Below are positions 32,685-42,729 of a DNA stretch of 64,000 nt, one piece after another; the first letter of the stretch is position 1; every line of letters begins with the position of its first letter. The translations under genes and the position numbers were made by a program. Under the pieces are notes generated by a model. That model was given only the letters and a program-made list of their open reading frames with translations. It searched no databases and had not been told where the DNA came from. This DNA comes from Castanea sativa (lineage: Eukaryota > Streptophyta > Magnoliopsida > Fagales > Fagaceae), in assembly GCF_040712315.1 (NCBI RefSeq), contig NC_134017.1:26891273-26955272 (forward strand), read 5' to 3'.

Positions 32685-34856
32685 ATGTCTAGTGAGGCAT
32701 CGAGTAGTCGGTCTTGTGCCCGCGAGGGAGCGGGTTACGAAGAGGTGTTCCCGTCAGGTCAAGCAGACCAAGACACCTCTAGTGGGGAGAGGGAACCGTC
32801 ATCAAGCTCTCCTTCCCATGAGGAAGACGAAGGGCAGGATGGGAATGGGTCAGAGTATGACTCGTCCGATAACTTAGATGGTGTCGACCCGCCTACTCAA
32901 TCCGTCATAGGACCTGACGGTTTCAGGGAGTTCGCCCTGCTCCCTTTGTGGACGGTGAATGACTTCGTGTCCACTATTAAGCCAGCGCACTTCAACACGC
33001 TGAGGCAAAAATATCAAATACCCGACACCATATCCATCCGTCTACCATTCAAATCAGAAAAATGTTACTACCGCGGCCTCGAAGATGTCGGTGTCTATGA
33101 GCAAATGCTAAAAGCGGGTCTCCGATTCCCCTTAAATGCATTGCACCGTCGTCTCCTCCAGTACCTAGGTTTGGCCGTCACCCAGATATCTCCGAACGCA
33201 TGGAGGGTTTTCCTGAGCGTCGAGGTACTGTATGGCGTCATGTCTGACGGAGCTAGACGGTTAACAGTGGAAGAATTTTTTCATTGTTACCGTCCGTCCG
33301 AAATCACAAAGTCTAGAGGGATGTACAGCTTTGTACCGAGGAGTCCGGTACTCAGGCTAGTATCCGAGACCCCAAACTCCAACTGTAACTGGAAGGGTCG
33401 TTACTTCTTCCTTCGAGGAGATAATTGGATGTGTCGTCCAGGCGACGATGACTACATGCCGGTTGATAAAACGTGGGGTATAATGCCCCCGTCTGGTACG
33501 AGCCCGTCTATTCGTTAATCATCATTCATTTTCATGGATTTTCTCTTAATCCCTTTTTTTTTTTAATTTTTTTTTTTAGCGAGGGACCGTCCACCTATCT
33601 CCACCGAACAATTTGGTTTCTTAGAGAAAATTTTCCAGAAGACGAAGTTGTCTGAACGGACCTGGTCGAAGCTCGTCACCTTGGACACGTTACATTGGTA
33701 CTGTGACGGTCCTGAACCTACACCCGTCGCCAGAAGATACGACTCAGGTGTACGCAAACGTAAGTTCTGGAATCCTTCCGTCGATAATCTGGCTTTATGT
33801 TGCTTTTTGTTGACCGTCTTCTTTTGTAGAAATGGACGACGCTAGGAGACGGGCGCTCATCAAACAGCAAGCAGCTAAGAAGAAGCAGGGGAGTGATGCT
33901 CCAAGGGCTGATCCGTCACAGCCGGCACTCAAGAGGTCATCCGTCGAGAGGTGGGACCGTCATTCGAAGAAGCAAAAACTTGTGATGGGTCTACCTGCCG
34001 GTCAGGGGTCCGGCATGGCAAAACCAGCCCCTAAGCTTGGAATCGGCAAGGGGAAGGGTTTGATGACCAACCCTGACCCCGTGAAGGAGAAGCCCCCCGT
34101 CCTGCTTCGTGAAGACCCCCAATACGCTCTCCGTCGTATTGGTTCCATCATCACCGATGAAGATTATGAAGACTTAGGGAACCATGCCACCGAGACCATG
34201 GGGGAGTCTTGCCTGTATAGCTTAGCCCAGGTTAGCTTCCGTCATAAGCCCATAACCTTGTTTAGTTCTTTTCCGTCATGAATTGATTTCTAATCGAACC
34301 GTCGCAGGGTGTGTTAATGGCCAAGGGCCTGTCAGACCGTTGCCTTGCCCAGGAAAGGGCCCTCGAGCGTGTTCGTGCGAAGGCAAAGGCGACGGCGGAA
34401 GAGCTGGACGAGTTGAAGTTGTGGAGGGTCCGTCATGAGAAGAAGCTGACGCTCTCCGAGCAGGCTCGCGAAAACTTAGAGAAGGAGGTGGAGCTGCTCA
34501 GGAAGACAGTGAGATCTCATGACGACGATATTCAGCAGGCGAAAATTGATGCCGTCAAAGAATATCGAGATTCCGAAGCACTTCTGGCGGAGCTGGGTTC
34601 CTCCTTTAACGACGGGTTCGATGATTGCATCCGTCAGGTGAAGGCATCATTCCCTGACTTGGACCTAGCTCATATAACCATAGATGCTGAAGCCCGAACT
34701 CCTGCTCACCCCGTCGACTCTGAAGGGACCGAGGAACTCTTCGGCGAGGTTCCGGATGACGACGGGGTTGCTAAAGCTACAGAAGGAACGACCGTCACTG
34801 AGTCTGTCCAGCCGTTGCCTGAAGCTCCTGAGGAACCCGTCATCGCTAAAGATTAG
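32685..34856 (+). CDS. antisense extra gene of Gypsy element 2, four exons, 652 aa
   Basis: Coding exons at 32685-33513, 33580-33759, 33830-34230 and 34308-34856 join in frame. All three introns have GT..AG borders, and the first has a long T-rich acceptor. Residues 1-65 are Ser/Glu/Asp-rich. Residues about 70-275 form a globular domain (LPLWTVNDFVSTIKPAHF, FPLNALHRRLLQYLG, NSNCNWKGRYFFLRGD) of the kind annotated in plant genomes as a putative gypsy-type transposon protein. Exon 3 starts very basic (RRRALIKQQAAKKKQ, a possible nuclear signal). Exon 4 is a long coiled coil (AQERALERVRAKAKATAEEL onward) with an acidic tail. No stop or frameshift interrupts it. Function unknown. It runs opposite to gag-pol, so the two transcripts would overlap if either read through. 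Confidence 0.75.
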
Positions 34857-35074
34857 TTTAGTTTGTAGCGATAAGGAACAAGTTTATTTTTTGTATTCTG
34901 TTAAACTCTTTTGGACTCCTTTTTGTTGAACTGTACGGTATCATTTATAATTCTTTGATAATCCGTTCATATTTTGATCCGTTGTTTTAATTTTTTGCAT
35001 GATATCTTCGACGTTCTGGGACTATCCGTTCACTATTTTCGGAATTTGTTTTCGGTTTCGCTTTTGATTCTTTA

Positions 35075-35750
35075 GTGGATCCGTCCACTATATGGCCAGA
35101 AGGTTTTTGCCCTCCTGTACGACCCGTCCAGTGTATGAAAAAGGGCCCGGTTACTTTGTGGGTTCGAAGAGTTGCACTCTTCGGATTATCCGTCCGCTTT
35201 GTGGACTTGTCGTATTGGTTATCGTTTGGTTGGTCCGACCACTTTGGGGACGTAGTCGTTTGGATGGTCCGACCGCTTTGTTTATCCGTTCAATTTTTAT
35301 CTTTTAGATGATTCGTCCACTCTGTGGACTTGTAGAGTTTTTTATCCTTAGGATGATCCGTCCATTCTGTAGACTCGTAGGATTTTTCATCCTTTGGGTA
35401 GTCCATCCACTTTGTGGACTTGTAGGTTTTTCATCCTTTGGATGATCCGTCTACTTGGTGGACTCGTAGGATTTTTCATCCTTTGGATAGTCCGTCCACT
35501 TTGTGGACTTGTAGGTTCTTCATCCTTTGGATGATCCGTCCACTTTGTGGACTCGTAGGATTTTTCATCCTTTGGATAGTCCGTCCACTTTGTGGACTTG
35601 TAGGTTCTTCATCCTTTCAATGATCCGTCCACTTTGTGGACTCGTAGGATTCTTCATCCTTTGGATAGTCCGTCCACTTTGTGGACTTGTAGGTTCTTCA
35701 TCCTTTGGATGATCCGTCCACTTTGTGGACTCGTAGGATTCTTCATCCGC
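35075..35750 (-). repeat. tandem array between pol and antisense gene, element 2
   Basis: From about 35306 a ~45-bp subunit repeats about ten times, in a higher-order unit of ~89 bp (units near 35437, 35526, 35615, 35704). Nearly every subunit contains the perfect dyad GTCCACTTTGTGGAC followed by ttgtagg or tcgtagg. Degenerate subunits reach back to about 35075. Open frames here are repeat peptides, not genes. Confidence 0.92.
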
Positions 35751-35930
35751 ATACGTTTCTCATTTTCTTAAATAAAAACTCCATTCTCATAAATTCAATA
35801 GACCAAATTGTCAATGGAAAAGAAAACATATTGTCAATGGAAAAGAAAACTTGAGTTTAAAGTAGAAACGATGACTGTCTAAAAATGAACTAAAAATAAG
35901 GTAATAGGTTTCCGTCTGACGACTGCTGCA

Positions 35931-37604
35931 TTACTGGTAGTATTTCTTCAGGTGCTCCGCATTCCAGGGGTGGCCCAATCTCCTTCCGTCTAATGCCTCC
36001 AGGTAGTACGTTCCTTTCCTGTGCCATGAGACGATTCTGTATGGGCCTTCCCAGTTAGGACCCAGCTTTCCTAGGGATGCATCCTTCATAGAGCCTAGCA
36101 CTTTTCGTAACACTAGATCTCCAACCTTGAAGTCTCGGTGCCGGACCTTGGAGTTGTAGTGTTTTGCCATCATGTCTTGATACCGCGCCATTCTCTGGGC
36201 AGCTACTGCCCTGACTTCGTCTAGAAGGTCAAGCTCTAGACGTAATGCTTCGGTATTCTTGCTCTCGTCATAGCTCTCCACGCAGTAGCTTGTTAATCCC
36301 ACTTCTGCCGATATGAGGGCCTCAGCGTCAAATGCCAATCGAAACGGTGTCTCTCCTGTTGGCGTCCTTGCCGTTGTTCTGTACGCCCATAGCACACTTG
36401 GTAGTTCATCTGGCCATATGCCTTTTGCCCCCTCGAGCCGGGTCTTGATAATTCTTAGCAAGGACCGGTTCGTGACTTCAACTTGTCCGTTGGCCTGTGG
36501 GTGCGCGGGCGACGAGTAGTGGTTCTTGATTCCCAACTGAGAGCAGAAGCCTCGGAATGCATCGTTATCGAATTGCGTCCCATTGTCGGAAACGAGCACT
36601 CTCAGGATCCCATATCGGCAAATAATACTTCTCCATACAAAGCTGCGAATATTTTTCTCCGTGATAGTAGCAAGGGCTTCGGCTTCCACCCACTTGGTGA
36701 AGTAGTCGATGCCAACCACCAAGAACTTCAGTTGTCTTGCTGCTATTGGAAATGGGCCCATGATATCTAACCCCCATTGTACAAACGGCCATGGGGCCGT
36801 CATGGGTGTGAGTTCCTCTGTTGGCTGTCTAATGAGATTGCCAAACCGTTGACACTTGTCGCAGGCTCTAACGTACGTATGGGCATCCTTAACCTTCAAT
36901 TTTCTTGCATCTTCCCTGCTGTCTGGCAGCTTCCCGTCCTTAAGGTACGCCACGATCGGAGCCGTCCAATCGTACTTAGTGCTTAATTCCTGTATTCGAA
37001 TGTTATCTAGTAGCGATGAATATTGGACGAAGGACAATACCTGTTCTGGAGCGATCATGGGTTCAGCCGAAGCAGCCTTGGCGAGTCGGTCCGCCTCTTG
37101 ATTCTCTTCTCTTGGGATCTGAGCTATCGTGAATTGGAGGTTACTCATTAGTTCCTTCACTTCTCCGAGGTACCTTCTCATTCGTTCATTCCTGCAATCA
37201 TAGCTCCCATTAACTTGGCTGGCTACGATTTGAGAGTCGGAGTAGACTACTGCCTTCCTTGCCCCAGTTGCTATCGCAAGTTCCAATCCTGCCACCAGGA
37301 CCTCGTACTCTGCTTCGTTATTCGTAGTGGGGAACTCTAGACGGATCATGCATTCAATCTTATCTCCTTCCGGGGTGTGGAGTACAACTCCGACTCCTCC
37401 CGCATGTTTATTGGAGGACCCGTCTATGTGAATTCTCCATGTGGGCGTCTCTTCTGCCCCCTGCTCCTCAGTTGTAGTGAATTCTGCGATGAAGTCTGCC
37501 AATATTTGCCCTTTCATTGCTGTTCGTGGCTGGTATCGAATATCGTACTCACTTAACTCAATTGCCCATAAAGCCATCCGTCCGGAAGTTTCAGGATTAT
37601 TCAT
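35931..37604 (-). pseudogene. second RNase H and integrase, Gypsy element 2
   Basis: 557 codons are open. The first part is the tail of RNase H 1. The additional RNase H follows at residues about 56-180 (IHIDGSSNKHAGGVG, NNEAEYEVL, YSDSQIVASQV, NQEADRLAK). Integrase follows with D280 in WGLDIMGPFP, VSDNGTQFD and NGQVEVTN, so the DDE triad is present, and ends with the GPYRI and HPWNAEHLKKYY blocks. At residue 238/239 (about 36890) the sequence jumps straight to KDAHTYVRACDKCQRF. The two zinc-finger His and about 60 residues before it, present in element 1 (10906-11080), are missing in frame. It is therefore an integrase without a working N-terminal zinc domain. Confidence 0.88.
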
Positions 37605-37649
37605 TGCCCTTCGCAGGGGCTGGTCCGTTAGGACTATTATGGCATGTGC

Positions 37650-38978
37650 TTAAAAATAGGGCTTCAGTTTTCGTGCCGCGGTTATAAGAGCGAAGGCAAG
37701 TTTCTCCATCCGTGGATATCTCTCCTCTGCACCCCTTAGTGCTCGGCTTACGAAGTACACGGGCTTCTGTATCTTCCCTTCCTCCCTGATGAGAGAGCCT
37801 TTGCAGCTTCTTGACGAGACGGCAAGGTATAGGAATAATTCCTCCCCTGGTGTGGACGGACTAAGCAGCGGCGGGGCGGAGAGATATGCTTTTAACTCCT
37901 CAAATGCCTTTTGGCATTCGTCCGTCCATTCGAAAGATCTTCTTAGTGTTTTAAAGAAAGGCAGACATTTGTCCGTTGCTCTTGATACAAACCTGTTCAG
38001 AGCTGCTATCTTCCCTGTCAAACTTTGCACTTCCTTCACCGTCCTTGGAGGAGATAGCCCCATAATTGCTTTCACTTTCTCGGGGTTGACCTCAATGCCC
38101 TGCTGGGACACCATGAATCCTAGGAACTTTCCAGCGGTTACTCCGAATGCGCATTTGCTTGGGTTCAGCTTCATTTTATACGTTCGAAGGGTGTTGAAAG
38201 TCTCCTGTAGGTCCCTCAGGTGATCCGAAACCTTTACGCTCTTCACCAGCATGTCATCCACGTAGACCTGGACGTTCCGGCCAATTTGGTGCGCGAACAT
38301 TTTGTTCATCAATCGCTGGTACGTGGCTCCTGCATTCTTCAGTCCGAACGGCATCACTTTGTAGCAGAAAAGCCCTTGGCTTGTCACAAACGATGTTTTC
38401 TCTTGATCTGTTTCCTCCAACTTGATCTGATTGTACCCTGAGAAGGCGTCCATGAAGCTCAACAACTCATGTCTAGCGGTGGAGTCCACTAAGGCGTCAA
38501 TGCGTGGGAGCGGGTAACTGTCTTTAGGGCACGCTCTATTCAGATCCGTGAAGTCGACGCACATTCTCCACTTCCCATTTGACTTTTTGACCATCACCAC
38601 GTTTGCCAACCAGTCTGGGTAGTACACCTCTCGTATGAAGTTTGCTTCCCGTAGCTTCTGCACTTCCTCTGCTGCGGCACGATCCCGTTCGGGGGCAAAT
38701 ACGCGCTTCTTTTGTCGAACTGGAGAGAACGAAGGCGACACGTTCAATTTATGGACTATGACTACGGATCTATTCTGGCATGTCGTCATGGCTCCGTACG
38801 AATACGTCTTGGTTCTCTTTGAGGAACGGCGAAGCGCATGTCGAATCGTTTGGTCGGCCAGGGTTCCTATCTGGTGGTCGGTCGAGCCTTGAATCGTCCG
38901 GTTGCACCTCTTCCAATCTCTCCACGGGTTACTGCTTGTTCTCGATTTCTTCGATGCTCGTTGCTTATACATGGTCAT
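37650..38978 (-). pseudogene. reverse transcriptase and RNase H, Gypsy element 2
   Basis: 442 open codons. Reverse transcriptase motifs are all intact: CVDFTDLNRACPKDSYPLPR, LLSFMDAFSGYNQIKL, FVTSQGLFCYKVMPFGLKN, VYVDDMLVKS, KFLGFMVSQQGIEVNP. RNase H 1 follows (LAVSSRSCKGSLI, KPVYFVSRALRGAE, FALITAARKLKPYF). A single taa at 37650-37652 stops the frame; the same frame then continues into the next pol part at 37604. The N-terminal stretch before about residue 75 may be out of frame with respect to the protease. The stop is the only visible lesion in this part. Confidence 0.9.
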
Positions 38979-39061
38979 CCATCTCCATCATGGCCACGTA
39001 ACATTCCGTGCGGCCACGATTTCGCGCGGTTCTCCGACTCCATGTTCGGTGGGGAACTTGA

Positions 39062-39496
39062 TCATCGGATGGTAGGTAGAAGTGACGCCTTCCATGCGTT
39101 GAGAGTGGGTCGTCCAAGTATGGCATTATACGGCGAGGAGCAATCAACCACTAGGAAGGAAACATCCTTGGTTATTTGCGCGGGTAGTCTCCTATCGTCC
39201 TTTGCCAATGTGACGGATCCTAAAGGATGGACCGGGTTCCCCCGAAGCCGACAAGGGGCGTGCATGCGGGATCGGTCGCTCTTTTGCAATCCCCGTCGTT
39301 GGAACGCGGGGTAGTAAAGGATGTCCCGCGAGCTCCCGTTGTCCACGAGAACACGGTGGACGTTGAAGTCTCCGACACGTATACTAACCACGAGCGCGTC
39401 GTCATGAGGGTGGTGAAGGCGCGGGCCTCTTCTTCGGAAAACTCGATGCGGAGCCGTTCGCCGTATTCTTTCAAGTGAAGAGCCCGTGTTGGACAC
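39062..39496 (-). pseudogene. aspartic protease, Gypsy element 2
   Basis: Contains the active-site motif VDNGSS followed by DILYYPAF, and SSPYNAILGRPTLNAWKA typical of plant gypsy proteases. The upstream segment (LRIEFSEEEAR) lies in a neighbouring frame, so a small indel near 39410-39425 separates it from the protease frame. The following RT frame differs again, so protease is out of frame with both neighbours. Confidence 0.8.
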
Positions 39497-39521
39497 TTTA
39501 CCTTTGCCCGTAAATAGGTCT

Positions 39522-40946
39522 TTACGGCCTTTTTAGACGACCCCGTTGGATGCGCCCCACTATTATCATCCGTATGTCCGCTACCGGTGGTCTGGGACGT
39601 TCGTTTTCCCGTCTATGACCCTGCTCCTGGGGTTGATCCGTTCTCTCTTTCCTCACGAACCTCTGCAACCTTCCTTGCCTGATAAGGGCTTCGATCTGTT
39701 GCTTCAGGTCATAACAGTCCGTCGTATCGTGGCCGTGGTCACGATGAAAGCGGCAGTATCTATCTCGTGGCCTTTTGTTCGGATCTCCCTTCAACTTGCC
39801 CAGGAAAGTCAAGATTCCTTCATCTTTGATTTGCATTAACACCTGGTCAATCGGGGCTGTGAGGGGGGTGAAACTTGTAAACCTCCCCGAAGGTGGTTTG
39901 GATCTCCGATCTTCTCGTCGATCTCTGGTTCTTGCCGTTTTTCGTCCATTATCTGGTTTCATATCTTCCTGTCTTTCCATTTTCCTTGGTTTATAGTCGT
40001 CCCTGGCCAGCAAGGCGTCCTCCGCGTTCATATACTTTGTCGCCCTGTAGTATACATCGGACATAGTTTTTGGGTCATTTTTACATAGAGAGAACAAGAA
40101 CTTACCCTCTCGTAACCCGTTCGTGAATGCCGCCACCAATATCTTGTCATCTGCTTCGTCTATCAAGAGGGACTCCTTATTGAAGCGGGCTATATAGGAC
40201 CTTAGTGTCTCATCTTCTCGTTGTTTAATACCCAGTATACAGGCAATAGACTTCTTGTGACGATGGCTTCCAATAAAGTGTGACACGAACTGTGCGCCTA
40301 GCTCCTTAAAAGTGCCGATGGAATTTGGCGTCAACCTACTGTACCAATCCCTTGCAGGTCCTTTCAAAGTGGTGAGAAAAGCCCTGCACATTATCTCATC
40401 CGGTACACCCTGAAGATGCATTAGGGTTCGGAAGGACTCCAAGTGATCCACTGGGTCTTTAGATCCGTCGTAGTTTTCCACATGGGGCATGCGAAATTTC
40501 GGAGGAACGGGGCACGAGTTCACCGAAGCCGTGAAGGGCGAATCCGTTCTGTGGACTAGGTCGTCCAGGTTGCTGGATACCCGTCCTCTAAGGGCGTTCA
40601 TCATCGCATCCATGCGTTCCCTCATCTCCTGCATCTCAGCGGTGATATGAGGTGGCATGGAGTCCGAGGCAGATGGCGGGTTTGTCTCCGGCCGGTCCGG
40701 CCTTGTCGGTGTGGTGCTACCTTCAGGCCTGAAATCATTCCTCCCCTGTGGGCTCGCGACTTCCTGGTCCTCCACTGGTGCGCTCTGGTGCGCAGTCATC
40801 TGCCGTAGTTGTTCTTCCAAATCGTGATTCTGCTTAGTGAGGCGCTCAACAGCAGCAACGAGCGTCTGAACTTGCCTTTCTAGCGCTGTAGCCTGCGATT
40901 CTTCGCCTTGATGGTTGACTGTCGCCATCGATCTGGTGAGTACCAT
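39522..40946 (-). CDS. gag of Gypsy element 2, 474 aa
   Basis: The best start is the ATG at 40946 (MVLTRSMATVNHQ), just after the primer-binding site. The frame is also open upstream into the LTR, but that part is not expected to be translated. Order: coiled coil (about residues 15-55), Pro/Thr-rich linker, retrotransposon gag capsid domain (CPVPPKFRMPHVENYDG, GPARDWYSRLTPNSI, FIGSHRHKKSI), basic tract, zinc knuckle CRFHRDHGHDTTDC. The reading frame is intact and ends at 39522. It probably still makes a capsid protein able to package RNA, even though pol is damaged. Confidence 0.8.
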   Translation of the reverse strand: MVLTRSMATVNHQGEESQATALERQVQTLVAAVERLTKQNHDLEEQLRQMTAHQSAPVEDQEVASPQGRNDFRPEGSTTPTRPDRPETNPPSASDSMPPHITAEMQEMRERMDAMMNALRGRVSSNLDDLVHRTDSPFTASVNSCPVPPKFRMPHVENYDGSKDPVDHLESFRTLMHLQGVPDEIMCRAFLTTLKGPARDWYSRLTPNSIGTFKELGAQFVSHFIGSHRHKKSIACILGIKQREDETLRSYIARFNKESLLIDEADDKILVAAFTNGLREGKFLFSLCKNDPKTMSDVYYRATKYMNAEDALLARDDYKPRKMERQEDMKPDNGRKTARTRDRREDRRSKPPSGRFTSFTPLTAPIDQVLMQIKDEGILTFLGKLKGDPNKRPRDRYCRFHRDHGHDTTDCYDLKQQIEALIRQGRLQRFVRKERTDQPQEQGHRRENERPRPPVADIRMIIVGRIQRGRLKRP

Positions 40947-41011
40947 GCAACTTTTTGTCTTTGGAATAGAGCGAAAGGCTGAATTAGTTTTCCTTTCACT
41001 CTCGTGTTCTT

Positions 41012-41029
41012 CCCACAGACGGCGCCAAC
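41012..41029 (-). other. primer-binding site of Gypsy element 2
   Basis: On the minus strand ttggcgccgtctgtggg follows the 5' LTR directly; the same motif in elements 1 and 3. Confidence 0.85.
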
Positions 41030-41581
41030 TGATGAGGTTGAGAATATCACCAGTAAGTTGCAAGCACCCTCCACAACCGATGAAACCTGCAAACAGAAAA
41101 CAAAGAGACCTAAAAGAGAGCACCGGTGTGGTGCCGGCCAAAAACCCTCCGAAGGTCAAGTTAGAATTTCTTTTCAACCCTAAAGTGATAGAGTTGAGTC
41201 AGATATGCGTACCTTTAGTCAAGGGGGTTTTGGATGTATTTATAGGGGTGTAGAGTCGGCCTCTTTTCCTTGATTACCAAGCTCTTTCCTTTTATGACCA
41301 AAACTCTTTCCATTCCCATACCTTCAAGAATTCATTTCCTTATAAAATTCCTTTGATTAAGGCTAATGTGTAGCGCAAGAATTCTTCATATTTACGTTTG
41401 CGTGAATCACACTCAAGGCCATGTCAGCCCTAATCTCATAGCGTGGTTTGAGGTAGCCTGGAGAGCGATGCATAAATTCTTTCCGTCCGTATACCACCCA
41501 TCCGTCCTCTTTAAGCCATATTGCCCGTCACCTTAATTTGATCATACCAGCCAGACCGTCATATTAGTTTTACCCTCATCA
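41030..41581 (-). repeat. 5' LTR of Gypsy element 2
   Basis: 552 bp, near-identical to 31691-32242 (differences seen near 41106, 41118, 41333, 41389 and 41484). Confidence 0.95.
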
Positions 41582-42049
41582 ATTAGGAACTGTACAGGGT
41601 TCCAACTCAAAAATTGATATAATTGGGTTATTAGAAAGGGAATTGATGCTAGATTACTGCCCAAAGAAAGTTGATCTGGTTACGGACTCTCCTCATTGTT
41701 AGTTACGCTTACTCTGTGACTAGTACTCAAAATTCTCACAAGCAAACGTTCAATTTCTTTTTTGAGGATAAACGGCAAAACAAACGTTCAATTTCAGTAC
41801 TAATAGTTGGTGGTGAAATACAGACAATCGTGCAGTTGAATGATGTGGTACTTTCAAATAGGATTGACCACTAATTCAGAGAAACAAGAAAAGGGAGTTA
41901 TGAAGCATGTCTATATAATTCTCTTCATAGTATAAAGAAGCGAAAAGCCTTTGTTAATGAATGTCTAGTCAATCAATACAGTATCTGCACAACAAAGAGC
42001 GGAATGAATGGCAAGAAAAGTTATGATCAATCATACTTTGCCTAGCAGG

Positions 42050-42729
42050 CATAGGGTACGTACATAACTAGACCTTAAAACACCTTGGTTGGTTGTGCTA
42101 TAGAATCCAAAGGCAAATAGAGAATTAGTGAGGTACTTGGTGAGTTGTAGAATGTTGGGTAATGGCTAACTTTTAAGAATGAGAGGAAGAATTGAGAGAG
42201 AACTGAGAGTTTAGGAGAGAGTTACTTGACATTTTTGCTTAATAAAGTTCGAAGGCTTGGCAGCCTTTTATACAATAATACAAGTTCTCATCAATTATTA
42301 GAGCCAAGACTAGCTTAATCGCTCTCTTTCTGCCTGCCAACTTGACTGCTAACAACCTCCTAGCTCTCAAATAGCTCTCTAATTGAACACATACTGAAAT
42401 AATTGTAGGTAATTAACTAAACAGTAGTACATTCATTCCTCAGTACGATGCATCACTTGCACATTCAGCATGCACATCTGTAGGATCTGCTGAACAGAAT
42501 GTAGGGAGCATACAGCAGCACAAATAGCAAGCAGCACATGAAGTAGCATAGGCAGTAGGCATAACACACATGCAGTAGGCCAAACACAGAACAGCCGCAG
42601 GTAGATATAGCAGCACAGGCAACTCTTTGCATCAGGCAACACAGCAACACACACAGCATACACATGCAGGCTAATACAAGGCGTCAAAGCTGGCAGCAAG
42701 GTAGCTTGCACCTGCAAGGTTCCTAACAA
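42050..42729 (-). repeat. possible solo LTR (copia-like), minus strand
   Basis: Read on the minus strand from 42729, the sequence starts TGTTAGGAACC. It has a T/G-rich section (many tgctg and tgtgt steps, source of spurious Cys-rich frames), then tgtataaaaggctgcc as a TATA box near 42270, a tctctctc leader and acattctaca near 42145 as a possible end. No target duplication or internal region was found, so the far boundary is a guess. Bases 41587-42050 hold no gene. Confidence 0.35.

Larger units (their letters stand above)
31691..41581 (-). mobile_element. Gypsy element 2: Ty3/gypsy, Tat-type, young insertion
   Basis: Two 552-bp LTRs (31691-32242, 41030-41581) begin tgatgagg and end cctcatca on the plus strand. 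The target duplication attag is perfect (31686-31690 and 41582-41586). By eye I count five differences between the LTRs, about 99% identity, so insertion was recent. Read on the minus strand: LTR, primer-binding site, gag, protease, reverse transcriptase/RNase H, second RNase H, integrase, tandem array, then an antisense gene (plus strand) and the 3' LTR. Despite its youth gag-pol carries a frameshift, a stop and an in-frame integrase deletion. Confidence 0.97.

Noticed and set aside
35438..35712. Repeat peptides with WTR/DDPSTLW motifs
   Set aside because: Direct product of the tandem DNA repeat; present in more than one frame and without a start context.
42433..42729. Three overlapping Cys-rich small open frames on the minus strand, resembling secreted Cys-rich peptides
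   Set aside because: They overlap in all minus frames and come from tgctg/tgtgt-rich sequence within an LTR-like block; Cys spacing is irregular and no signal peptide plus mature pattern is seen.
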